Part shown: one piece after another, positions 1 to 10,826 of the stretch
How positions within the stretch are numbered: the stretch's first letter is position 1
How the letters are laid out: every line of letters starts with the position of its first letter
Source: Dendrolimus kikuchii
Taxonomy: Eukaryota; Arthropoda; Insecta; Lepidoptera; Lasiocampidae
Reading direction: 5' to 3'
Assembly: GCA_019925095.2 (NCBI GenBank)
Contig: CM034401.1
Coordinates: forward strand, 19,596,838 to 19,660,837
DNA: 64,000 nt
Position numbers and translations under genes: made by a program
The notes under the pieces: generated by a model
The model's input: only the letters and a program-made list of their open reading frames with translations
The model's database searches: none
What the model was told of the DNA's origin: nothing

Positions 1-900
1 AAATCTAATTTGGAGAGGACATACATTTTGGTACAGATAATACTCGCATAGACCTGACAAAACGCACTTACGGTCTGGTCACGTCACGCACAGCATGGTC
101 TCTATTACAAAAGGCGATAACTAAACCCGACATGAAGCGATTTTCATGAAATTTGGATTTTTTTTTAATAATACTTTGCACACACTGACTGGTAGAAAAT
201 TTATTCAACTTATAAATAACAACACAAAGAAATTTCATGGTAATATTTCACAGATTACTGTCATCTATTTGCTGTCTTACTGAGAGTTAAAAGCACCTAT
301 TTAAAATATTAAATAAAAGTCAAACAATGTCAATTGTTGGTAAGTATATATTGTATGAATAATTATTTTCAATAAAGTTTTCTAATGTCCATATTGCGAT
401 TTTCTTTTGGAAATATCAACCCTACTGCTGGTACTTTACAGCTGGTTTATCCAGATCAAAATTATACCACATATGCATCATGTTGATGTTTGGTATTATT
501 CCATTTGAGCCAAATAGGTTTGAATCACTGAGATTTAGAAGAGATGTTGATACAACTGGTGCAATAGCCTTGTTAGACAGAATCTTATAATATAAAATCA
601 TCATCGGTATGGAAATAAATACAACTTGATGTTTATTTAAATACTTTACTGTATCTTAATTATACAGTGCAATAATATTGAGAATACAATATTAAGTAAT
701 ACTATAAAATGAGATCAATTTCTTAATCTTTGTACTACTTTATCAAGACATAATTGATTAAATATCTCTTGTCTTTCATTTTTAAAGTAATAATAAAAGT
801 TAACACAATAAATACTTTTCGTCGTGATAAATTATAATAATGATGCATACCTTTCATATGCATAGAATAGTTAATACTATTATGGGCAAGCTTTTATTAT
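1..900. other. AT-rich flank, no supported gene
   Basis: I see no gene here that I can support. A 60-codon reading frame with an ATG lies on the minus strand at 422-604. It has ordinary amino-acid composition but no recognised domain and no convincing splice signal, so it is not called. Confidence 0.4.
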
Positions 901-1035
901 TAAAATAAATTTTGTTCATCACATTTGCTCAAAGAATGCATTTCCGAAGCCTGTATACATTGTTCGAAAATTAAAAATTACGCATCATACAAAAAAGTGC
1001 GGTAAAATAGGTACTCTCACATAAGTGCCTATTTT
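901..1035 (+). repeat. Dispersed repeat, copy 1 of 2
   Basis: This stretch is similar to 57035-57145 in the same orientation. Shared blocks include ACATTTGCT, ATGCATTT, CATACAA and AAAATAGGTACT in the same order. No coding content is visible; it is probably an old non-autonomous transposable element. Confidence 0.5.
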
Positions 1036-1166
1036 TTATATTCATCTTACCCATTGGTAAAACTTACCACACTAGTATCATAAATACCTATTATTGGTAT
1101 CAATTGGTCTGTGATTGTGTGTTCTACATGATTGCAATTAATATTAAACATTTTTTGTGTTTGCAG

Positions 1167-1355
1167 GAACAAAGCTGGCATACAGACCACTTAATATGGT
1201 CATGGACATCTGACACACCAAAAGAGTTAATGTATTGTGTACCTCTTTGGGATTTTAGGAAACTGTTTACACTTATTTTGAAAAGCTCTATATTATACAT
1301 CTCTGGAAAAATCATGGGGAAATACATTCCACAAGTTTTATTCATAAAACGTTAG
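1167..1355 (+). other. Possible terminal exon of an unidentified gene
   Basis: A good-looking 3' splice site (T-rich tract, then TTTGCAG ending at 1166) is followed by an open frame to 1355 in phase 0, or by a short ending at TGA 1211-1213 in another phase. An AATAAA lies downstream at 1604-1609. I do not recognise either peptide. Upstream exons would lie outside the window. The rest of the stretch to 2019 holds nothing I can name. This could be a chance acceptor. Confidence 0.18.
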
Positions 1356-2019
1356 ATAGTAAACTATAACAATAGTTTTCTAAATAATCAGAACTGTTCA
1401 TGTGGTCTTGTTTTGATTTCAAACCCAGATTTATGTTCTGTTGTAAACTGTAACCTTGTTTATAAAAATATAAGTCCAAAACGGTACCAAATTTCATAAT
1501 AATCCATTAATTCTCTAGGACAAGAAGAATGGAGCACAAAGCAATTTATATATATAATATTGTAAAATTCTAAACATGCTGTGTCTGTCCATTGAAGCTA
1601 TTAAATAAAAGAACTGGAATAGACTATATAAATGATGGATGCAATTTCTTGTCTATTTCTTTGTTCATGATTCATGTAAAACCCACTGGGCCGATTTTGC
1701 TGATTGACAGCTAATTCTTAGACTTAAACTCAGCTCTACTGTTTATCCGTGGAATTCTGCAGGAATTTTTCTGGGAATGATTTAAATTAACCAGATTTAA
1801 TAAAATCGTATCCCAATGTGTTTTTTACTCATCAATAACAAATTTAATGTAATATTATTTTGTGATATTTATCCTGGAAATCCAGCGGGAATTTTCCCAG
1901 AAGCGGTTTGAAGTTGTTCGGATGCATACAAAATTAGCTTATTCCGACACAGTTTCCATTTTTTTAAATGCTGCAATACATTTCAAGTAAAGCATGAATG
2001 ACGTCGTGAAAATATCCTA

Positions 2020-2102
2020 ATATATATATATATTAGTGTGGAAATATAGTATGTATGAGGTATATATATATATGTATGTATATATATATGTATATATATA
2101 TG

Positions 2103-2137
<35 letters not shown>

Positions 2138-2202
2138 GTATATATATGTATATATATGTATATATATATATATATTAGTGTGGAAATATAGTATGTATGA
2201 GG
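2020..2202. repeat. TA/TATG microsatellite bounded by a 29-bp direct repeat
   Basis: An interrupted TA-rich tandem array with repeated TATATG steps is flanked by two identical 29-bp blocks (2032-2060 and 2174-2202). The layout suggests slippage or local duplication. It lies just past the stop codon of the zinc-finger gene, so it is probably in that gene's 3' UTR. Confidence 0.8.
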
Positions 2203-2235
2203 CAATGTTTTAACATATGATTTGTAATATTGATA

Positions 2236-3204
2236 CTACAAACTCAACACATTCATGTTCATTTGTGAATGTGAAGATTTTAAATGTACATTTAAACCAT
2301 ACCTTGTTTGATATGACTTTGTACAGACATGACAATGAAAATTTTTAACGCCAGTATGAGTTAATGAATGTCTCTGCAGTTCTGATTTACTGAAAAACCT
2401 TTTCCCACAATTGTCACACCTGTATTTCTTCTCTTTTAAATGATTTTTACGTATGTGTGAACTTTTGGAGCTTGACGAAATGAATGTTGCATTGCACACT
2501 TCACATTTGTGGTTTCTAGTTCTTTTATGATTCCACAGTACATGAGAGTGTAAACCACCAGGCACTTTGAACTTCTTTGGACAAAATTTGCAACTATAAG
2601 GTCTATCATTCCCATGGGTTAGCATGTGTATTCTTATATAACCTGGGGGATAAGATTTACCACACTGATCACATTGACGTAAAACTCTTTCAGGTTTTAT
2701 ACTCTCCTTGTTTCTATTTGGTTGACAGGAATGCAGGTTTAGTTCCTCCTCAGTATAGAAACCATCCCAACAGTTTTCACATAAATATGGTTTCAAATGC
2801 AACTTCCTATGTAAGACAAGAGATCGGAAATCATTAAATTTCCTATAACAATAATCACAATCTCTACCTATTTCTAACTTCACAGGATGGTTATTCATAC
2901 AATGTTCTTTAAGAGAATTTATGGATGTGAAGTTAGCTTTACATTCTGTACAGAAAATTGTTTTTAAATCTTCCTCTACATATGTTTCAACTTTTGGTAT
3001 TTTCTGTCGTTTTTTGTATTTGATTAGTTTTTCATCATCTGAATTGTATGAGCAATCATATTCATCATTATTTTCTATTAAGTTGGCATTATTTTGGAGT
3101 GTCTTTGAGGTGGAATCAATGAGTACTTTGAATGAGTAAGTTATTGTTAGCTGGTGTACACAGTTGATGCAAAGGTATTCTGGAAATGTTGGATCTGGGT
3201 TTAT
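2236..3204 (-). CDS. ZAD C2H2 zinc-finger protein, exon 2
   Basis: This is the main exon (322 codons plus stop) of a 366-residue nuclear, probably DNA-binding, transcription factor. It opens just after a CCAG acceptor (AG at 3206-3205) with the second half of a ZAD domain, containing the CINC zinc-ligand pair at about residues 56-59 of the joined protein. A charged linker follows, then eight C2H2-type fingers from about residue 129 to 356. The third (CENCWDGF...LHSC) lacks a normal final histidine and looks degenerate; the others have C-x2-C...H-x3-5-H spacing. The frame stays open upstream to 3312 but the acceptor and the exon 1 match argue that this part is intron. ZAD domains form homodimers in this family, which is expanded in insects. 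The target gene cannot be inferred. No clear Drosophila orthologue was recognised. Confidence 0.9.
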   Translation of the reverse strand: MNPDPTFPEYLCINCVHQLTITYSFKVLIDSTSKTLQNNANLIENNDEYDCSYNSDDEKLIKYKKRQKIPKVETYVEEDLKTIFCTECKANFTSINSLKEHCMNNHPVKLEIGRDCDYCYRKFNDFRSLVLHRKLHLKPYLCENCWDGFYTEEELNLHSCQPNRNKESIKPERVLRQCDQCGKSYPPGYIRIHMLTHGNDRPYSCKFCPKKFKVPGGLHSHVLWNHKRTRNHKCEVCNATFISSSSKSSHIRKNHLKEKKYRCDNCGKRFFSKSELQRHSLTHTGVKNFHCHVCTKSYQTRYGLNVHLKSSHSQMNMNVLSL

Positions 3205-3935
3205 CTGGAACACAAGTGTTATTAATTTGCAGTTTAATAAAATATTAACCCTTTTCAACAATATCCCTATTAAATAGCCTACAATAGCCCTATTAAAATA
3301 GGGCTTGAGCATAATACCCTTCTCATTTAGAAGTCCAGAGAATTTTTAAGTATGGTGTGAAATTAAGTTAATTACACAGGACACAAGTACATATCTTTTT
3401 CTATATCAGTATGAAAATACTTTTGACTGTATCTATGTAGTGTTCTGAGCCCTGTTTTTCCTGGACTCATAGTAAGTTGGATTTTTGTCAAGATCAATTT
3501 TACAAGCAGATATTATTAGCAATAGTAAAGTTTTTTTTTTGTTCGTTTATTGCGACAATGGTTAAAAATTGGGTGTGACACTCGCTGACCGCTGTCATAG
3601 CACAATTGCATGGCTTGTGGGCTTTAGTCGAAAGTCACTATCATTGGCTAGAACAATGACTTACGTCAGGTTAAACTGTAAACCAATGCCAGAATACTGC
3701 TCACCATTTTTGCAATTTAATGAAACAAACCTATATTTCAAGAACTACATGGCTCCTAAATATGGGAGTTGCAGAAGGGAGAAGTATTCCTCCCCCCACT
3801 ATTTAAAATTCAGTGACAACTAAGCTAAAGTTTAAACCTTTATTATTATATAAAATAGAAATTAAACAGTGATAAGAGAAAATTTATCACTTAAAAATCT
3901 ATTACAGATGAGTTACATTGGGTTACATTTTTTAC
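3205..3935 (-). other. Intron of the ZAD zinc-finger gene
   Basis: The 731-bp intron starts with GT (complement at 3935-3934, AAG|GTAAAA) and ends with CCAG. Phase is 0, so the two coding parts join without changing frame. It contains no second gene that I can support. Confidence 0.75.
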
Positions 3936-4067
3936 CTTATATTCATAGAAATGTTGCAAAATTTCCAGAAGCCGAACATCATTTCCAGCTATAGAAATAG
4001 AAGAATTCAAATGTCTCATCTCTTTTTCCCTTGCAAGACAAGTTCTGCAACACTCCTTGTATTTCAT
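3936..4067 (-). CDS. ZAD C2H2 zinc-finger protein, exon 1
   Basis: This 44-codon first coding exon was found by reading the minus strand upstream of exon 2. It begins MKYKECCRTCLAREKEM and ends HFYEYK just before GTAAAA. The CRTC motif near residue 7-10 supplies the first zinc-ligand pair of the ZAD domain, whose second pair (CINC) lies in exon 2. A ZAD split by an intron between these halves fits the family. The ATG at 4067 has an A at -3. Together the exons give a complete ZAD, which the second exon alone would lack. The 5' UTR and transcription start were not located. Confidence 0.82.
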
Positions 4068-5206
4068 TTTAATTTTTTACTTTGAACAAGCTATTTAATA
4101 AATATTTGCATATGTATACCATAAGCGGATTACAACTTTTATTCCGTAATCATTTTGATTTTTAATATACAATAAACTACCTTGTGCAAATAACACAAAA
4201 TTACAAATCATAAACCGACTGACAAACACAAAATGACAACAAAGGTTATGTTCCACAAGAGACACAACGACTGGGACTTTTCTTGTTCCACCTGCTTGCC
4301 GACGTTACAATCGTTAACTCAAGTGCAACTGTTATTCACCCACTTCTTGGCATGGGTCGTTGTGAGCGCTGTGTGATCGAAAATAATTACGTCATTTCCC
4401 CACTATAATGACCGTGGTCGCCATGTGGAGCGGCAAACGGAGCATTTTGGGCGTTGTGAGATACTGGAGGAACGTGCCCAAAGAACAGCAAATAACAAAA
4501 CACCCTAATGACATTACTGAATGTTGACTAGAAGGCTAAAGATGTCCGGTCACTATCCTGCATAGCAGCGTCCGTTAAAACCCAGAAAATGCTCTTTGAA
4601 GTCCTGTAAGTTCCGCCCGTCGCACGACGAGTGGGCTATATATTTTCAGGAGATGAATTTAATGATGATTTGGGCTTAAGCATATATTTACTATTTATTT
4701 AAAGCCATTATTTTTGTTATTGGGGTCCGGAAAAAGTTTTTGACATAATTACGACAAAATTAAAATTCACGATAAAGAAACAAAGTTGTGTCACTTTGAT
4801 AACAACAAAAGTGTAATTTGAAATTAGTAATATACTTATGACTTATTTATAACCGCTAAAACTGTTTCTTAACTAAACAAGTTAAGAATTAATTAAAATT
4901 CACAATAATTAAACAGTTGCATCACTTTCTTTTATTCTATGGAGATGTCATTATAATAAAGACCAATGAATCTATGTCTATAATATCAATTTTTGAATAC
5001 ATTGCCATGAAAAACATTAATTTTTAAATACGTATATAAAGTTAAATAAATTTTACAGATTCCATGTTTTCTTTAAATAGATCCCCTACTATTTTTTTTT
5101 GTATCAGAACAGATCTGAGATGCTAATTTTAGCAAAACCATGTTATGGTTGTGAGGGGCGATCGAATGTGACGACCAGTGTCCAGAATAATGAATTAGGT
5201 TAGGTT
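4068..5206. other. Upstream region of the zinc-finger gene, no gene
   Basis: No coding region was seen. The 4230-4600 part is less AT-rich than its surroundings and holds a TTACGTCA half-CRE-like site near 4387, so it is the likely promoter area; this is inference only. From about 4700 the sequence is AT-rich with nothing recognisable until the LINE begins. Confidence 0.4.
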
Positions 5207-7322
5207 AGCTTCAGACCACGAGGTCGGCAAGCTCTTTGAGCGTATCATCGTCGACCGCCTCGTCCAGCACCTATCGACGACGGGGCCGGACCTGGCGGAC
5301 AACCAGTTCGGTTTCCGCACAGGGCGCTCCACGATCGACGCTGTCATGTGCCTGAGAGGCCTGGCGGAGGAAGCAGTTTCCCGGGGCGAGGTATTACTGG
5401 CGGTGTCCCTAGACATCGCCAACGCTTTTAATTCCTTGCCCTGGCCTTGTATCATGGAGGCACTCCGGTATTTCGGGGTGCCGTCCTACCTCCGCCGTAT
5501 AGTCGGGGACTATTTAAGTGAACGAGCCGTCATTTACCCGGTCCACGAGGGATGGAATCGGCGAGCCATGGTGTGCGGTGTTCCACAGGGGTCGGTTCTT
5601 GGTCCCCTCCTATGGAACATCGCATACGACTGGACTTTACGGAGTAGGGTCCTCCCCGGCGTCAGCATCTTATGCTACGCAGATGATACTTTGATCGCAG
5701 CACGAGGGAGGACCCACAGGCAGGCGTGCCTCTTAGGCACGGCTGGGGTGTCTTTAGTAGTAGGCAGGATCCGGCGTCTTGGACTGGAGGTGGCACTTCA
5801 GAAGACCGAGGCCGTGTTTTTCCACGGCCCTCGGAACCGTCCACCTCCAGACACCGCTATTATAGTAGGAGGCATCCGAATCGGCATCGGGGGGACCCTG
5901 AAATACCTTGGATTGGTCCTCGACAGCCGGTGGGATTTTTCGGCACATTTTCGGCAGCTGCTCCCCAGACTCAAGGGGGCAGCGGGTGCGCTGTCGCGCT
6001 TGCTCCCCAACGTCGGGGGGCCGAATGCCACGTGCCGAAAACTCTTCGAAGGCATCGTACGGTCGATGGCCCTTTACGGGGCCCCTGTATGGGCGGATCG
6101 CCTGACGGCCCGCAACGCTCCGCTGTTGCGTCAAGCTCAGCGTATAATGGCCATCAGGGCGATAAGGGGATACCGTACGGTGTCCTTCGAAGTGGCCTCG
6201 CTACTCGCCGGATCCCTCCCATGGGACCTGGAAGCCAGGGTCCTGGCGTCACTGTATGTGTGGCGCAAAGAGGCCCTGGCCAGGGGCACCAGACCCGCAC
6301 CTCGCGAAATCGAGGTGTGCAGGTCGGAGCTCCGCCAGGTCGCCGTGGGAGCCTGGGAAGATCGCCTCAGACGCCCCAGCGCGGGCCCCGCCACCATCGA
6401 GGCGGTGAGGCCCGTCCTGCGAGATGGATAGGACGAACCCACGGCATCCTGACGTTCCGGCTGACGCAGGTCCTCTCGGGGCATGGCTGCTTCGGGAGGT
6501 TCCTGTGTCGCCTCGGCCGTGAGCCAACCTCAGGGTGCCATCACTGCGACACAGGCGACGAGGATACGGCGCTGCATACCCTGCAGGAATGTCCTGCATG
6601 GACAGAGCAGCGCCGAGAGCTCGTCGCCTTCACCGGACTGGACCTTTCGCTCCCGGCCGTGGTTCGCACCATGGTCGGGAGCCGCACCGGATGGGACGCC
6701 GTCTCCTCCTTCTGCGAGCACGTCATGTTTGCGAAGGAGGAGGTGGAGCGGGAGCGTGAGCGTACGTCTTTGCTCCGCTCCCGCCAAAGGAGGACGCGCT
6801 GACGCCGGAGGTCCGAGTTAGACCTTCGGCCACCGTAAGCGGGCGGCGCGGGTGGGGCCCCTAGGGGTATAGGGGTTCTCACTCACCCGCACATGCCGTC
6901 GAGATGAGAGCGCGAGTGTTCCGCGCGCGCTCATCTCTCTTCCCGTGGGGCGCGTTACAGACCGCCCCACGCCTGGAATAGACCAAGAAGTAGCCGGGGG
7001 ATACGTCCCCTGGCATAGGAAGAGGCCCAGTGAGGGGGGCCCACGCCTGCCAGGGCACTGCGGAGTCGGGCAGCCCATTTCCCGTAGCCCTGGCATAAGG
7101 CGCAGGACGGAACACCTAGGGGTTTTAGTGGGTATCCCTAACTGGGGAGTGGCAATAGCGTGGCACCGGTTCTGACCGGGCACGCTAGTGCCACCCCCGA
7201 TAAGGCGAATCCCACACACTCACACAGGTCGCGAACATCCCCCCAGGCTTCTGTGCCTGTCGCGGCTTAGTCCTCAAACGGATTTCCCCTGGCCAAAAAA
7301 AAAAAAAAAAAGCTTCAGACCA
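5207..7322 (+). mobile_element. 5'-truncated R1-clade-like LINE with target-site duplication
   Basis: A GC-rich block sits in AT-rich DNA. The body runs 5219-7310 and ends in a run of A at about 7295-7310. The 12-bp sequence AGCTTCAGACCA occurs at 5207-5218 and again at 7311-7322, directly flanking the body. This is a target-site duplication made by target-primed reverse transcription. The element lacks its 5' half, including endonuclease and ORF1. The 3' UTR is about 6803-7294 and ends CAAACGGATTTCCCCT before the A tail, a terminus shared with the copy at 43488-43665. Clade assignment (R1) rests on the reverse transcriptase and the C-terminal zinc knuckle. Confidence 0.9.
5220..6802 (+). pseudogene. 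Reverse transcriptase ORF of the R1-like LINE, frameshifted
   Basis: The reading frame is open from the truncation point. Visible reverse-transcriptase motifs are NQFGFRTGRSTIDAV, the SLDIANAFNSLPW block carrying a catalytic Asp, GVPQGSVLGPLLW, and the catalytic YADDT at about 5675-5690. Thumb and linker sequence follow to 6431, where the frame hits a stop. The continuation is in another frame (from about 6420 to 6802) and encodes the C-terminal zinc knuckle CHHCDTGDEDTALHTLQECP typical of R1-clade LINEs. A single-base indel near 6415-6430 therefore breaks an otherwise well-kept ORF. Only the one frameshift was noticed, so the insertion seems fairly young, but truncation alone makes it dead. 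Confidence 0.85.
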
Positions 7323-7949
7323 AAGCGGACGAGTGAACGAAACGAGCATGCCGCGGCAGCGGTAGGTGAGTGCCAGAACAGAGTGGTCACCATTTTTTCA
7401 TTGATAACTGCTTAGACGATGGTTACAACTAGTGACTGCTCTAAACCTTAAATCATTAGATCTTCTAAAGTTAGAGAATTTGCATATTGGATGATTGTAG
7501 TAACTAGACACCCTGAAATTGATAAAATGTAGCTAAATTAACTGTAGCTAGGTGCGCAAAGACAATATACCAAATAAATATCTTGTGTCAACTCACGCAC
7601 CTACTATTTTTATAATACTTTTCTTGGAATAATTATAATAATCAAGCGACTGTGTGTCATTTCTACCCATAATAAAGGGCTTCGTAGAGCTGATGTACTA
7701 ACGCAACCTACATTTAAGATATCGTTAACCTTTCATATCAAATTACTTGGTAATTGTTTCACTATAAAGTTGTTATTATTTGAAGGAATTCTTTCTTTTC
7801 TTTCTGCAAACCATATTGTTCCTTTACATTTATAAATCGCATAAGACTTGTGGGTTTGTCCGCTTGTATTTAAAAAATTAGAACAACGCAGATGGAGTCA
7901 CTTCCGGGAAGTTAATGGTCTATCTATCTAGCATTTAAGAGCTATATTC
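7323..7949. other. Intergenic, nothing recognised
   Basis: AT-rich sequence. I see no ORF, repeat or RNA gene that I can support here. Confidence 0.4.
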
Positions 7950-8132
7950 TTATCGGTGGAGCCTCCTCCAATCTTCTCTATTATGGGCCAGTTGCTTTAC
8001 TTCTATGTAAGACACGACACCCACTTTTTCTTTTATTTGATCCATGAATGCTCGTCTTGGTCTTTCCTTCCTTCTCTTTGCTTCCACTTTGCCTTCGATT
8101 AACGTGCTTAAGAAGGTGTCGTGTCGTAGCAA
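7950..8132 (-). mobile_element. LINE C-terminal fragment
   Basis: A 60-codon open frame on the minus strand reads like the very C-terminus of an RTE-like endonuclease/reverse transcriptase polyprotein: a basic EGKVEAKRRKERPRRAF stretch, then a DQIKEKVG segment, ending in NREDWRRLHR. Such tails follow the reverse transcriptase in many insect LINEs. No reverse transcriptase motif remains next to it. Confidence 0.6.
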
Positions 8133-8521
8133 ATGGCTAGTTAAAGTTAATGGTATAAAAGAAAAAAATGAAAATAAGTAAAAGTATCAAGATCGTTCTC
8201 GAGATAAGATACTATAATATTGATAATACTGTGTTGCTATATGAACGACAGTGCTGACCTCATTTTTTCACGACTTTTTTAAAGCATAATACAGGAGCTG
8301 TATAGAGAATCAAGTAGTCTTAGATTTTGGATTGTGCCGGTAACACATTTTATAGGGAATTATAGATCCGTTTCTTGTGTCTGAATTGTAAGAAATAAAC
8401 CACAATAATTTGACTTTGACACTTGACAGCATAACAGCCAATTGCAACACAAAAATCCTTTGTGTGAGTTTGTTTTGTCGAGACAGGTAGATTAAAAATA
8501 ATTTAAAACATAAGTAAAATT
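8133..8521. promoter_or_regulatory. Upstream region of the Gemin8 gene
   Basis: No coding sequence was seen. A CCAAT-type box lies in AGCCAATTGC near 8437. This is the probable promoter and 5' leader of the gene that starts at 8522; the transcription start was not located. Confidence 0.3.
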
Positions 8522-9238
8522 ATGTTTTCACAACCACCCGAGGAAACGCAATCATCTAAAAACCAAAACCTTAATCGACATAGACGACGTAAGAAGAAAA
8601 GAGTTAATAAAAACCACTTCAGAAAAGTGGTTAAACGTCCACAGTCTCGTTTCGAGCATACCATGTCTTCTTGGGCCGAAAACTTTACTGTAGCTGCAAC
8701 ATGGCAATTAAAGCATCAAATTGCATATTGGAAATCTAAAGCAATGGCTTTGGAATACGAGAATCGGATACTGCACGATATTATAAAGAAAAATTGTGTT
8801 GGAGGCGAAAGGTGTGGTGTGCTTGCCACGAACAATAAAGTGGAAACGAATTTAAAAAGTGACACGGACAGTGATGAAGTTGAAGAAGAATTTGTTGTTG
8901 ATGCTGATGGTGAGAATGATGATGAAGAAAATTTTGAGGTCAGTGAAGAGTATATGCAATTTTTGATGGATAATGCCAAATATAAAGAAGATGCAAGGCA
9001 AGAACGAGAAAGGATCAATGCTAAAAAGGAATCTGAGGAAAATGAGGAAGCGTTACTAGAAGCTGGACCTTCAAATGTTACAGAAAATACTGAAGAAATT
9101 AATAAAAAGCTATATGGAACAAATTGGCAAAGAATATCTGCTTTAGAAACATCATTACAATCAACTTTTATAAACAATTGTGATCTTTTAAAACCGACAT
9201 ATTGGCCAAATATACCATTAAACTTTAACTTTAGCTGA
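8522..9238 (+). CDS. Gemin8: Gemin8 homologue (SMN complex subunit)
   Basis: This intronless 238-codon gene encodes a Gemin8-like protein. Gemin8 binds SMN and the Gemin6-Gemin7 pair in the SMN complex, which loads Sm proteins on spliceosomal snRNAs in the cytoplasm and in nuclear gems. The C-terminus is the family signature: KKLYG at 195-199, an ISALETSLQSTF helix, then PTYWPNIPLNF near 225-235, matching the family's KRLYG...YWPVIPLKF ending. An EEYMQFL-type helix with a following basic-acidic heptad-like run (about 141-165) also matches. An N-terminal helix with Y-W and repeated aromatic residues (about 66-90) corresponds to the family's N-terminal aromatic region. Length is close to the human protein (about 240). 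A strongly basic tract (20-40) and an acidic tract (113-140) are extra. The ATG has A at -3. Confidence is high for the family. Confidence 0.88.
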   Translation: MFSQPPEETQSSKNQNLNRHRRRKKKRVNKNHFRKVVKRPQSRFEHTMSSWAENFTVAATWQLKHQIAYWKSKAMALEYENRILHDIIKKNCVGGERCGVLATNNKVETNLKSDTDSDEVEEEFVVDADGENDDEENFEVSEEYMQFLMDNAKYKEDARQERERINAKKESEENEEALLEAGPSNVTENTEEINKKLYGTNWQRISALETSLQSTFINNCDLLKPTYWPNIPLNFNFS

Positions 9239-9588
9239 AATTAAAAACTTATTAGAAAATATTTTCCATTATCCTGGTGTTTGGGTGGTTTTACCAAACT
9301 AGATGATCAACATGTATAATTCTTTTTGCATTGTGAAGACAAGGAGTGTGTTATAACCTCTTATACAACTGATCCTAGTTTGACCATCCTGATCCAGTCA
9401 TGGGACAAGAACAAAATACCTGCTTACTCTGTCTCAGCAGCCCAGGTGAGAGTGACAAAAGACATGTGCCCTGATGTTAATCACCTGGTTTTGTTAATAT
9501 TAGACAGTCAAAAGTCATCAGATGCCTTCTGGCAATGTTTAGTCCTGTGTAATTGGGAGGGAAATATTGTATCACCCTGCCAAGTTTA

Positions 9589-9594
9589 AATAAA
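9589..9594 (+). terminator. AATAAA polyadenylation signal for Gemin8
   Basis: This AATAAA is about 350 bp past the Gemin8 stop codon. The intervening sequence (9239-9588) has no ATG-initiated frame of note and is read as 3' UTR. The cleavage site is not identifiable. Confidence 0.5.
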
Positions 9595-10826
9595 TTACTT
9601 ATTCCAATTATTGATTATATATTTCATTGCATAAATCCTTAAGTGTTCTACGGATAACCTTATATTCTAATTGTAATATTTTAATATGAGAATTGTAAGT
9701 TTTGGAACATATTATACTAATGAATGTTTTCATTACTTTGGATAATTCTTTAGTAACAGGGAGTATGGTTGTGTATTAGTGTAGGTCAAAAGTGCTTATA
9801 ATAATGGCAAGATGCCAGTAGTAAATATGGCATGTAAAAAATTTTTGCTACATTAATTTAGATACCATTTCCAATCATGCTTATACATCATTACAACATT
9901 TTATTAATCTTATTTAAATGAAATAACATTGTTAAGTTGGTTATATTCAAATCCATAAGATTTCACTAAAACTAAGGACTGAGAAAGAATATTATCAGCC
10001 AAGCGAAATTAGCTTCCTAATTCACCGATGTATCTGTACATAGATGAATTAGGAAGAGAACATGTGTGAAACAGTAATGAGCTACTGTTTTGCATCATGT
10101 TATTATTTTAACAGATCATGCTGATCTGTGCAATATGAAATTCTAGCAACTGACATTGTATTTTAAAGTACTGTCCATATATTTATTGTCTTGCTAGGCG
10201 TTTCCTGGTGTATTGTGCTTGGCAAAACTTATAAAAGCTATCAAAATATCACTTGCAATAAGCTTCTTTAAATAGTATAAAACTAAATTGCTTTCTGCCT
10301 TTGTCTGTCTACTAACTCCTAAACCATGCAATGGATTTTTAAGTGGCTTTCACTATCGGTTAGGTATTTTTTCAATAAGGGCTTATATAAGTAAATAAAC
10401 AATAAATTTTTTGTTAAATAGAGCTGCCTAGGCTTTGAACCAGGGAAACTTGTATAATATAATGAGAAGTTTATTGAAATTGCGTAATAGTAATTAATGT
10501 AACAATTAAAGCAAACATCAGCTAATTTATTTCAATTTAAATCTAATTTTTGACAAACCAAACAAATGAAAGCTCTAGTAATAAATAATTTTGAACTGGC
10601 ATATCATTGAAGTTTTTGACACATTTTTGTGCTATAGTGTAAAATTTCTTGAAATGCACTTGCAAGGTTTTAAAATTGTATACCTGAGATGTACCAGCAA
10701 TATGCCTAGCTTCTCAAATACATTGTATTTTTTTTGGTTATTTTTGAACTAAACATATTGTACAAGTTTTTGTTAAATAATTTATGCAGGTGTAAAGCAG
10801 GTAATATACCAAAAATCTACTTAATA
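9595..10826. other. Intergenic AT-rich sequence
   Basis: No gene was seen. It contains the three-hairpin cluster at 10013-10129, listed separately, and otherwise nothing I recognise. Confidence 0.4.
10013..10129. other. Cluster of three perfect hairpins
   Basis: Three inverted repeats follow one another. Arms 10013-10024 and 10045-10056 pair over 12 bp (CTTCCTAATTCA). Arms 10069-10076 and 10083-10090 pair over 8 bp. Arms 10111-10118 and 10122-10129 pair over 8 bp. All stems are perfect. The role is unknown. Confidence 0.6.

Noticed and set aside
422..604. Minus-strand 60-codon frame with an ATG
   Set aside because: No domain, no splice or poly(A) support; length is within chance expectation.
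2017..2205. 62-codon Tyr/Ile-rich frame
   Set aside because: It is translation of the TA microsatellite.
3569..3823. Frame in the zinc-finger intron with GVTLADR, a motif of the RTE-like LINE
   Set aside because: The likeness is limited to seven residues; the rest does not match the LINE, so it is probably chance.
5195..7219. Many frames of 60-130 codons on both strands of the R1-like element
   Set aside because: GC-rich DNA has few stops; only the two plus-strand frames carrying reverse-transcriptase and zinc-knuckle motifs make sense.
9328..9589. Open frame downstream of Gemin8
   Set aside because: It has no ATG at its start and no recognised domain, and it lies between the Gemin8 stop and its AATAAA, so it is taken as 3' UTR.
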